Positions 1-5,314 of a DNA stretch of 6,366 nucleotides are shown piece by piece (the stretch's first letter is position 1; each line of letters starts with the position of its first letter). The stretch covers positions 1 through 6,366 of the forward strand of contig NMQN01000335.1 of NCBI GenBank assembly GCA_003575245.1, in the 5' to 3' direction. The stretch is from Candidatus Atribacteria bacterium 1244-E10-H5-B2. Lineage in GTDB: Bacteria > Atribacterota > JS1 > SB-45 > 34-128. Below the pieces are notes generated by a model. The model was not told where the DNA came from, did no database searches, and saw only the letters and a list, made by a program, of their open reading frames with translations. The translations under genes and the position numbers were made by a program.

Positions 1-387
1 ACTTCATGGGGAACCATGGCAATCATTACTCCTATAGGAGTTCCCTTGGCTTACTCAATTGGCGGTATTCCGTTAGTTACAATTGCTATTGGTTCTATTT
101 TTGCCGGAGCAATATTCGGAGACCATTGTTCGCCTATCTCAGATACTACGGTTATGTCTTCAATATTTGCTGGATCTGACCACATTGCCCACGTTACTAC
201 CCAGATACCTTATGCTATGGTAGTAGCCGGTATCTCTGGGGTATTGTATCTATTGTCCCCAATTATCAAAAATGCATTCGTTTTACTTGCTGTGGGGATT
301 GTAGCTCAATTCTTTATCTTACGATACTTGGGTAATTTGTATCAATCTAAATTAAGCAAAGAAGATAGGATGTTATTGGAACAGTGA
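1..387 (+). CDS. nhaC: Na+/H+ antiporter, NhaC family (3' part; 5' end outside window)
   Basis: This is the C-terminal 128 residues of an integral membrane antiporter of the NhaC family, which exchanges cytoplasmic Na+ for H+ or organic anions. The frame is open from base 1 and enters with TSWGT, the usual family motif before a transmembrane segment, so the internal ATG at 16 is not the true start. Visible signatures are GDHCSPISDTT and SSIFAGSDHIAHV, the conserved NhaC segment following a glycine-rich helix. Two or three further hydrophobic stretches follow, and a short charged tail ends in TGA. Full family members have about 430-480 residues, so roughly three quarters is missing. Its GC is about 43% over the first 300 bases, higher than the operon downstream. 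Some relatives are malate/lactate or amino-acid-linked antiporters, so the exact substrate is uncertain. It is separated from the permease by 198 bases and need not be co-transcribed with it. Confidence 0.9.
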   Translation, partial: TSWGTMAIITPIGVPLAYSIGGIPLVTIAIGSIFAGAIFGDHCSPISDTTVMSSIFAGSDHIAHVTTQIPYAMVVAGISGVLYLLSPIIKNAFVLLAVGIVAQFFILRYLGNLYQSKLSKEDRMLLEQ

Positions 388-585
388 GATAATTAATATA
401 AATGAAATTTATCGTAGAATGAAAAATTAGATTGGCTCAGGTAAATATAGAGTAGTTTTACTGAGGCGGTTATAACATACGACTACATGTAGTTCATAAA
501 AAAAACAAAACAAAACTTTATAAGATTTGGCAAATTATCTCAAAAATGTAAGTAAAAAATTAATATGTGGAGGTATTAAGAAATT
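388..585 (+). other. intergenic region between antiporter and permease
   Basis: No gene is visible in this AT-rich 198-base gap. It contains an imperfect stem (CTCA plus GTAAA at 436-445 against TTTAC plus TGAG at 457-465, with one bulged G and an 11-base loop) that lacks a following T-run, so it is a poor intrinsic terminator. It also contains a perfect palindrome at 482-493 and an A-rich stretch at 498-515. A TTGGCA at 527-532 is a good -35 match, but no convincing -10 lies at the proper distance. TATAAG at 519-524 is a -10-like box without a -35. The permease promoter therefore remains undefined. The GGAGG at 569-573 is the permease ribosome binding site, 12 bases before its ATG. Confidence 0.5.
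482..493. promoter_or_regulatory. perfect 12-base palindrome, possible operator upstream of the permease
   Basis: ACTACATGTAGT reads the same on both strands and lies about 90 bases before the permease ATG, immediately upstream of an A-tract. A short symmetric site in an otherwise featureless leader is compatible with a dimeric regulator binding site. Palindromes of this length can also arise by chance in AT-rich DNA. No second copy was noticed in the window, so the call is weak. Confidence 0.25.
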
Positions 586-1950
586 ATGGAAGGCACAGGT
601 CTAGTTAGAAAGTTAAGTTTTTGGCATGTTTGGGCAATAGGTGTAGGAGCAGTAGTTGGAGATGGTATATTTTATTTAGTAGGTCAAGGTGTTGAGACAG
701 CTGGTCCCATTGCAGGGTTTGCCTATGCATTTGCCGGAATAATTATGATGATAGCAATGCTATCAATGTGTGAATTGTCTGTCGGTATGCCATCAGCAGG
801 TTCTATACATGTATGGAGTAGAAGAATATTAGGGCCTTCTTATGGAACTATAGCTGGTTTATCTTACACTGCTATGAACATTACTTTTTTAGGTTCAGTA
901 TCAATAGCGAATGGAATAGTAAGTAACTATTTCTTTAAATGGACCGATAATGCAGCGCTTTCTGCAGTCATTTGGGCATTATTGTTACTAACTATTGTGG
1001 CGGGAATTAGCCTGGCAGGTGTCGCATTGACGGGTAAAGTTCAATTAATATTAGTTGGAATATTAACCACGATAATGTTAGGTTTTGCAATATCAGGTGT
1101 AATTAGTGGGAGAATAGATCCTGCAAATTATATCCCCATTGCTCCTTTCGGTTTCGCTGGTTTTTTGGCTGCAACAGGCTTAGGAGTTTATGCATATATG
1201 GGCCCATTAGCGCTATTGACCGCGGGGGATGAAATTAAAAACATTAATGATTTACCAAAAGCAATGTTCTGGGCATTTATAACTTTTTTAATAATATATA
1301 CAAGTTGTATGGTGGTAATGGTGGGTCTTGTAAATTACACGGAGTTTGCTTCTTTGGAATCCCCCTTTACTTTTGCAGCAAAGCAAATATTTGGTAGGTA
1401 CGCTGGTTTAATTATGAATTTTGCAGCATGGTTAGCGGCATTTACATGTCTCGTAGGAGAGATGTATTGCTCTTCACGTTTGATGTATGGTATGGCGAAA
1501 GAAGGGGCATTACCAAAAAACTTTTCGAAAGTTCACCCGAGTACTAGAGTCCCCTCGTTTTCAATAATAATTGTTTTCCTTATAGCTATTGTGCTTGTAC
1601 TCATGGGGAATTCCTCAGCCATCGAAAGTGTTTATTTAACTCTCTGTATGGTAGGGTGTGGTTTAGGAGTAATATGCTGGATTATTACTCTAATTTCAGC
1701 TTCCAAATATAAGTCAAAATACCCCAAAGAATGGGAAAATTTATCTTGGAAACTACCAGCAAGGGATATTATACTTCCAACAGCTTTTATCGGATGCATT
1801 GTAACGTTCTATATGCTATTCTCCAGTGATCCTATATCACTGATTTGGACTGGAATAGGCATTGGGGCTATATTGATATATTACCATACTTATGCAAAGT
1901 TTCATATGATAACAATAACGCAAGAAGACAACAAGGATGCTTCTATGTAA
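586..1950 (+). CDS. APC-superfamily amino acid permease
   Basis: This 454-residue polytopic inner-membrane transporter probably takes up an amino acid or amino-acid-like compound. The length and about 12 hydrophobic segments fit the amino acid-polyamine-organocation superfamily. Helix 1 carries the unwound substrate-binding motif as GDGIF (residues 25-29), where many relatives have GSGIF. ELSVGMPSAGS at 63-73 matches the conserved 'aELa..mP.aGg' segment after helix 2. AGDEIKN at 213-219 matches the 'GEE.kNP' loop. SSRLMYGMAKEGALPKNF at 296-313, with VP at 322-323, is the hallmark cytoplasmic loop after helix 8. The ATG at 586 is preceded by GGAGG with a 12-base spacer, and the protein starts just before the LVRKLSFWHVWAIGVG segment, as expected. 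No terminator with a T-run follows, so read-through into the biotin operon is possible. The substrate is not identifiable from sequence; its position suggests it feeds the downstream catabolic genes. Confidence 0.92.
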   Translation: MEGTGLVRKLSFWHVWAIGVGAVVGDGIFYLVGQGVETAGPIAGFAYAFAGIIMMIAMLSMCELSVGMPSAGSIHVWSRRILGPSYGTIAGLSYTAMNITFLGSVSIANGIVSNYFFKWTDNAALSAVIWALLLLTIVAGISLAGVALTGKVQLILVGILTTIMLGFAISGVISGRIDPANYIPIAPFGFAGFLAATGLGVYAYMGPLALLTAGDEIKNINDLPKAMFWAFITFLIIYTSCMVVMVGLVNYTEFASLESPFTFAAKQIFGRYAGLIMNFAAWLAAFTCLVGEMYCSSRLMYGMAKEGALPKNFSKVHPSTRVPSFSIIIVFLIAIVLVLMGNSSAIESVYLTLCMVGCGLGVICWIITLISASKYKSKYPKEWENLSWKLPARDIILPTAFIGCIVTFYMLFSSDPISLIWTGIGIGAILIYYHTYAKFHMITITQEDNKDASM

Positions 1951-2017
1951 AAATTTTTGAAAACTATTAAGATATTATTTGTTTGCTTTGCTAATTGTAG
2001 ATAAAATAATTTGGATG

Positions 2018-2088
2018 TGCCTGGTTAGTTATAATTAAACATATTTTTAAAAAATTTCCTTAACTAATCATAATCCACTAGCCAGGCA
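2018..2088 (+). repeat. 12-base inverted repeat with 47-base loop and a competing inner arm
   Basis: The left arm TGCCTGGTTAGT (2018-2029) pairs with the right arm ACTAGCCAGGCA (2077-2088) over all 12 positions, one of them a G-U wobble in RNA. The same left region, TGGTTAGTTA (2022-2031), can also pair over 10 positions, one wobble, with TAACTAATCA (2061-2070). The two structures exclude each other. No T-run follows either right arm, so a simple intrinsic terminator is unlikely. It may be a 3' structure of the permease mRNA, a conformational switch in a read-through transcript, or a DNA operator with several half-sites. Confidence 0.6.
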
Positions 2089-2141
2089 TTTCGCTGTGAT
2101 GGCAAATATAGGCGATAAATAGAAAATAATTTATTTCTAGC

Positions 2142-2170
2142 TTGCAAAATTTATATTCAAAGCATATGCT
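2142..2170 (+). promoter_or_regulatory. candidate sigma-A promoter of the biotin/Pxp operon
   Basis: TTGCAA at 2142-2147 (-35, four of six matches to TTGACA) and TATGCT at 2165-2170 (-10, four of six matches to TATAAT) are separated by exactly 17 bases in an AT-rich context. Transcription would start near 2177, giving a leader of about 50 bases before the first gene. Both boxes are imperfect, as expected of a regulated promoter, and matches of this quality do occur by chance in such AT-rich DNA. Confidence 0.4.
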
Positions 2171-2172
2171 TT
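2159..2172. promoter_or_regulatory. 14-base palindrome overlapping the candidate -10 box (possible operator)
   Basis: AAAGCATATGCTTT is a perfect palindrome covering the whole proposed -10 hexamer (2165-2170). A repressor bound here would block RNA polymerase, so it is a candidate operator for the downstream operon. No regulator gene is present in the window. The site is AT-rich and short, so chance symmetry is possible. Confidence 0.35.
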
Positions 2173-2226
2173 TTGTTAAATTTATAAAAATACTAGCAAA
2201 AAAATTTTAAAAGGAGATTTAATGAT

Positions 2227-2460
2227 ATGTCCGATAAAAAAATATGCTCTGTAGTTGCTCCCTTACCGGGTAAAATTGTTGATATCAAAGTACAAGTAGA
2301 AACTGAAATTAAAATTAACAAAGTTGTTTTAATTCTGGAAGCAATGAAAATGGAAAATGAAATAGTGGCTGATTTAGATGGAGTTGTAAAAGAAATTAAA
2401 GTTAAAGTTGGGGACGTTGTTAATACTGGAGAGGAACTTGTTATTATAGAAAATGTATAG
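2227..2460 (+). CDS. stand-alone biotinyl (biotin carboxyl carrier) domain protein
   Basis: This 77-residue protein consists of one biotinyl/lipoyl attachment domain. It would be biotinylated by the host biotin protein ligase and carry carboxyl-biotin between a biotin carboxylase and a carboxyltransferase. The biotin site EAMKMEN is at residues 38-44, with Lys41 as the acceptor. APLPGKI (11-17) and the DGVVKEI...VGDVV hairpin (50-64) complete the fold. AccB of acetyl-CoA carboxylase is about 150 residues, so this protein lacks the N-terminal region and Ala/Pro linker and resembles the carrier domain of decarboxylases or of urea carboxylase. Glycines usual in the 'vGd.V..G' segment before the biotin loop are replaced (VETEIKIN, 24-31). 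The start follows AAGGAG with a 10-base spacer. An out-of-frame ATG at 2222 opens only ten codons. Directly upstream of the carboxyltransferase genes, it is likely their carboxyl donor. No biotin carboxylase lies in the window. Confidence 0.9.
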   Translation: MSDKKICSVVAPLPGKIVDIKVQVETEIKINKVVLILEAMKMENEIVADLDGVVKEIKVKVGDVVNTGEELVIIENV

Positions 2461-2476
2461 ATAGAATACAATGATT

Positions 2477-2483
2477 GGAGGGG
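2477..2483 (+). promoter_or_regulatory. ribosome binding site fixing the pxpB-like start at 2492
   Basis: GGAGGGG lies 8-10 bases before the ATG at 2492. An in-frame ATG at 2471 would place this site inside the coding region and has no Shine-Dalgarno sequence of its own, so 2492 is preferred. Confidence 0.8.
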
Positions 2484-2491
2484 TTATTTTT

Positions 2492-3490
2492 ATGAAGAGT
2501 AAATATGGCTCGCTTTTATTTTTAATGCCAGAAACTGAAAATAGAAAGGAAATTTCCTTCAGAGTTGCTGGTGATGGTTTTTTGCAAGCGAAATATGGAA
2601 AAACTAAATCTTCAACTGGAATGACAGTAAAAGACATAATATTAAATGCTGTTAGAGTTATAATTGTAAATAGGAAGGTGAAGGAAGCAGGCGTTAAAGG
2701 TTTAATAGAAACAGTTCCTGGTAATGAAAGTATTTTATATGTGTTTGATACCTTAGAGATTGATTCAAAAAAGTTAGTCGACGACATTGTCCAAATAGAA
2801 AGTGAGATCAAAAGTATTGAAGATGAGGAAATTGAAACAAGAATTGTAAGGTTGCCACTTGTTTTTGATGATAGTTTAACGTGTAAGGCTATAGAAAAAT
2901 ATTGTAAAGAGATTAAGCCAGGTGCAATTAATTGTGAAAATAATAGCAACTTAAAGTATATTGCAAAATACAATGGTATTACAGTGGAAGAACTTAAACA
3001 AAAATTTACAAAAACAGAGTGGCTTGTCTCGATGGTTGGATTTTTTCCAGGATTACCATTTTATTTCCCCTTAGATCCTACATGTGCAATTACTGCGCCA
3101 AAATATAATCCTGCAAGAACTTGGACTGCTGAAGGTGCGGTGGATCTTGCAGATTATTGTTCTACAATATTTGGTGTTGAGTCTAGCGGCGGTTATCAAT
3201 TAGTTGGCAGAACTGCTCCTATTTTCCAAGGCGAGCAAAGACATCCACAGTTTAAGGAAAGTCCAGTTTTATTCAAACCCACAGACATAATTAAATATTA
3301 TGAGGCAACAGAGGAAGAACTTCTAGAGATTCATAAATTAGTACACGATGGTTGTAAATGGGAATATGATTTCAAGAAGAGAATATTTTCTTTGAAGGAA
3401 TGGTTAAAATTCTATGATTCGCAGAAAGAGGAAATTGAAGATCTCACGAAAAGACAGGAAAAAGGTAGAAAAATTACCCCATTACCTTAA
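2492..3490 (+). CDS. pxpB: PxpB/KipI-family carboxyltransferase subunit, urea-carboxylase-like
   Basis: From the ATG at 2492 this is a 332-residue cytoplasmic protein of the allophanate hydrolase subunit 1 (AHS1/KipI/PxpB) family, which partners with the next gene product. Typical PxpB proteins have about 220-240 residues. The extra length here matches the carboxyltransferase region of urea carboxylase/urea amidolyase as I know it. Corresponding segments are IETVPG (72-77), RLPLVFDD (120-127), SNLKYIAKYNG (152-162), PKYNPARTWT (203-212), GGYQLVGRT (233-241) and a C-terminal tail FSLKEWLKFYDS...RQEKGRK. Ordinary PxpB carries a GFAPGFAYL-type segment where this protein has GFFPGLPFYFPLDP (183-196), a blend of both types. 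Gaps of 31 bases from the carrier gene and 18 bases to the pxpC-like gene indicate one operon. It is probably half of a biotin-dependent carboxyltransferase rather than a standard 5-oxoprolinase subunit. The family is secure; the substrate is unknown. Confidence 0.88.
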   Translation: MKSKYGSLLFLMPETENRKEISFRVAGDGFLQAKYGKTKSSTGMTVKDIILNAVRVIIVNRKVKEAGVKGLIETVPGNESILYVFDTLEIDSKKLVDDIVQIESEIKSIEDEEIETRIVRLPLVFDDSLTCKAIEKYCKEIKPGAINCENNSNLKYIAKYNGITVEELKQKFTKTEWLVSMVGFFPGLPFYFPLDPTCAITAPKYNPARTWTAEGAVDLADYCSTIFGVESSGGYQLVGRTAPIFQGEQRHPQFKESPVLFKPTDIIKYYEATEEELLEIHKLVHDGCKWEYDFKKRIFSLKEWLKFYDSQKEEIEDLTKRQEKGRKITPLP

Positions 3491-3508
3491 TTAAAAGGAG
3501 ACAAGACT

Positions 3509-4495
3509 ATGTTAAAAGTGCTAAATGGCGGTATTCAATCTTTAATTATAGATTGGATTGGAAGAGTTGGATATTTGAATGTGGGAATATCTCGGTCAGG
3601 CGCAATGGATCACTTTGCCGCAAGAGCCTCAAATCTAATTGTAGGTAACGACCTAAATGAAGCTTTAATTGAAGTAATATGTGCAGGTTTTTCTGTACAA
3701 TTTGAAACAGATACTGTTGTGTCGATTACTGGTGCGAATTTAAATCCAAAACTAAATGGAAATTCTATTTCTCTGTGGGAAGCTATCAGAGTAAATAAAG
3801 GTGATATTTTAACTATTGAAAATATGCGTAGTGACACACTTGGTTTTAGACAATATTTGGCAATTGCAGGCGGAATTGATGTTCCGATTTATCTAAGTAG
3901 TAAATCAACAGCCATCTATGGAAGTTTTGGTGGTTATAAGGGTAGGGCTTTAAAAAAGGGAGATGAATTAAACCTATTAAAACCCAAGAGAGATTTAAAA
4001 AGTATTGAAGGAAGGCGGTTTAATACTAATTTAATTCCCAAGTATAGTAGAAAATGGGTGATGAGAGCTATACCTGGACCGAATGGAGCACCAGATTATT
4101 TTAGCGAAGAAGGTATGGAATTATTTTTTAGTGCAGAATTTAAAACACAAATTTTTTCAGATAGATCGGGAATTAGATTATCTGGTCCTAAACTAATGTG
4201 GGCCAAGGAAAGAACTGCGGGAGAGGGGCATCCTTCCAATATATCAGACCAAGGATATCCAGGGCCAGGATGTCTTAATATAAGTGGTGATACGCCGATA
4301 TTATTTCCACGAGAGTGTCCATCCTCAGGAGGTTATGTATGTCCCTTATCTGTTATTTATGCGGATCAATGGATGTTTGGACAAATTATTCCAGGAAAAG
4401 ATATCGTTAAATTTGTTTATTGTACCCCTGAAGAAGCTGTTAGAATAAGAAGAAAACAAAACAAAATATTTGAGGAAAAATTTACTATTATTTAA
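3509..4495 (+). CDS. pxpC: PxpC/KipA-family biotin-dependent carboxyltransferase subunit, urea-carboxylase-like
   Basis: This 328-residue protein belongs to the AHS2/KipA/PxpC family and should form the active site together with the preceding PxpB-like subunit. Family landmarks are GISRSGAMD (26-34), GGIDVPIYLSSKST (121-134), FGGYKGRALKKGD (140-152), PGPNG (189-193) and DRSGIRLSGPKL (218-229). The following segment is the diagnostic part: WAKERTAGEGHPSN (231-244), SNISDQGYPGPG (243-254), SGDTPILF (259-266) and SSGGYVCP (272-279). These match the 'GG.GGlHPSNIhD.gYa.G...ftGD.PviL' and 'GGFVCP' stretch of urea carboxylase. Ordinary PxpC proteins instead have a SEG...GaIQVP...GqPI...D..TtGGYP stretch. 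GGAG at 3497-3500 with an 8-base spacer supports the ATG at 3509. Length is normal for the family and no frameshift is seen. Acceptance of carboxyl-biotin from the upstream carrier is inferred from gene order and motifs. Confidence 0.92.
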   Translation: MLKVLNGGIQSLIIDWIGRVGYLNVGISRSGAMDHFAARASNLIVGNDLNEALIEVICAGFSVQFETDTVVSITGANLNPKLNGNSISLWEAIRVNKGDILTIENMRSDTLGFRQYLAIAGGIDVPIYLSSKSTAIYGSFGGYKGRALKKGDELNLLKPKRDLKSIEGRRFNTNLIPKYSRKWVMRAIPGPNGAPDYFSEEGMELFFSAEFKTQIFSDRSGIRLSGPKLMWAKERTAGEGHPSNISDQGYPGPGCLNISGDTPILFPRECPSSGGYVCPLSVIYADQWMFGQIIPGKDIVKFVYCTPEEAVRIRRKQNKIFEEKFTII

Positions 4496-4512
4496 TAAAA
4501 AATCTAAAAAAA

Positions 4513-4516
4513 GGAG
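4513..4516 (+). promoter_or_regulatory. ribosome binding site selecting a TTG start for pxpA
   Basis: GGAG within AAAAAAAGGAGAG lies 9 bases before TTG at 4526. The next in-frame ATG (4559, residue 12) falls inside the conserved NADMGESFG motif, so it would remove part of the catalytic region and cannot be the start. Confidence 0.8.
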
Positions 4517-4525
4517 AGAATCACC

Positions 4526-5284
4526 TTGGAGAAATATAACGTTGTTATTAATGCAGATATGGGAGAGAGTTTCGGAATATATAAAATTGGGAATGACGAA
4601 GAAGTTATGAAATATGTTACATCTGCAAATTTGGCATGCGGCTTTCATGCAGGAGACCCAACTGTAATGAAAAAAACTGTAAAATTAGCTAAAAAATATA
4701 ATGTTGCAGTAGGTGCACATCCTGGGTTCCAAGATTTAAGAGGTTTTGGCAGGAGAAGACTTGATATTACTGCTGAAGAATTACATAATGATTTGCTTTA
4801 TCAATTGGGAGCATTGGAATCTTTTACTAAAGTTGAAGGAATAAAAATGCATCATGTAAGTCCTCACGGCATGTTGGATCCCTTAGTCTCATATAAAGAG
4901 GAATATACAGATGTTTTTATAAAGACTATAAAAGAATATAATCCTGAAATAATTATTATCGCAGAAAGTAAAAGTCTTCTATATAAGAAGGCTAAAATAG
5001 AAGGATTAAGAGTAGCCTCAGTGTCGTTTCCCGATTTAAAATATGATTCTGGAGGTAATATGGTAATTGAACGGGTTAAAAAGTTTATTAACCCGGTAGA
5101 AGTTGCTAAACAAGCAGTTTTAATAGTTAAAGATCTAAAAGTTAAAACTTTTGATGGAAAAAAAATAAGAATGCAAGCAGATGTATTATGTTTTCATGGA
5201 GATGCTCCGAATTCAATTGAAATATTAAAAGAAGTAAGAAAAAAATTTGAAAAAGAGGGAATAATTGTAACAAAATTTGATTAA
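4526..5284 (+). CDS. pxpA: PxpA, LamB/YcsF family (divergent)
   Basis: This 252-residue cytoplasmic protein belongs to the LamB/YcsF family. Its characterised members are the PxpA component of ATP-dependent 5-oxoprolinase, which works with PxpB and PxpC to open 5-oxoproline to glutamate. Length is normal and the N-terminal half is textbook: NADMGESFG (9-17), IGNDEEVMKYVTSAN (21-35), ACGFHAGDP (37-45), GAHPGFQDL (63-71), FGRR (74-77) and LYQLGAL (91-97). CFHGDAPN (222-229) closes the conserved set. Two usually invariant stretches are altered. KPHGALYN is SPHGMLDP (112-119), losing the lysine and asparagine. The 'evFADR.Y..dG.Lv.R' segment is VSFPDLKYDSGGNMV (166-180), losing the arginine. The start is TTG. 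It lies 30 bases after pxpC and 30 bases before the racemase gene, in the same operon. It may be a LamB/YcsF paralogue acting on another lactam or cyclic amide. Confidence 0.92.
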   Translation: MEKYNVVINADMGESFGIYKIGNDEEVMKYVTSANLACGFHAGDPTVMKKTVKLAKKYNVAVGAHPGFQDLRGFGRRRLDITAEELHNDLLYQLGALESFTKVEGIKMHHVSPHGMLDPLVSYKEEYTDVFIKTIKEYNPEIIIIAESKSLLYKKAKIEGLRVASVSFPDLKYDSGGNMVIERVKKFINPVEVAKQAVLIVKDLKVKTFDGKKIRMQADVLCFHGDAPNSIEILKEVRKKFEKEGIIVTKFD

Positions 5285-5314
5285 TATACGACTAATGATA
5301 CTTAGGAATTTTAT

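Larger units (their letters stand above)
1951..2226 (+). other. regulatory intergenic region upstream of the biotin/Pxp operon
   Basis: No gene is visible in this 276-base AT-rich stretch. It holds a long inverted repeat (2018-2029 with 2077-2088), an alternative right arm for the same left arm (2061-2070), a candidate promoter (2142-2170), a 14-base palindrome over its -10 box (2159-2172) and the ribosome binding site of the carrier gene (2213-2216). A weak AT-only hairpin (2120-2139) also occurs. I found no T-box signature, no recognisable riboswitch core and no clear biotin repressor (BirA) operator. Confidence 0.6.

Noticed and set aside
436..465. Intrinsic terminator for the antiporter gene
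   Set aside because: The stem has a bulge and an 11-base loop and is followed by GCGGTTATAA rather than a T-run.
2100..2114. TGGCAAATATAGGCG as a sigma-54 (-24/-12) promoter
   Set aside because: The GG and GC pairs are nine rather than ten bases apart and the TTGC part is absent.
1951..2226. T-box, known riboswitch or biotin repressor operator upstream of the carrier gene
   Set aside because: No T-box consensus (AGGGTGGNACCGCG) and no recognisable riboswitch core was found. TTGTTAA at 2173-2179 has no matching inverted half-site at the spacing expected for BirA.
2471..2491. ATG at 2471 as start of the pxpB-like gene
   Set aside because: It adds seven residues (MIGGVIF) encoded by the Shine-Dalgarno region itself and has no ribosome binding site upstream; ATG 2492 does.
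2193..2973. Overlapping long open frames on the minus strand (2193-2471 and 2374-2973)
   Set aside because: They lie opposite the carrier and pxpB-like genes, have low-complexity Ser/Ile/Phe/Leu-rich translations typical of the reverse strand of A-rich coding DNA, and lack domain motifs.
477..5294. Nine-base direct repeat ATACGACTA at 477-485 and 5286-5294
   Set aside because: Two short copies about 4.8 kb apart without flanking similarity are best explained by chance.
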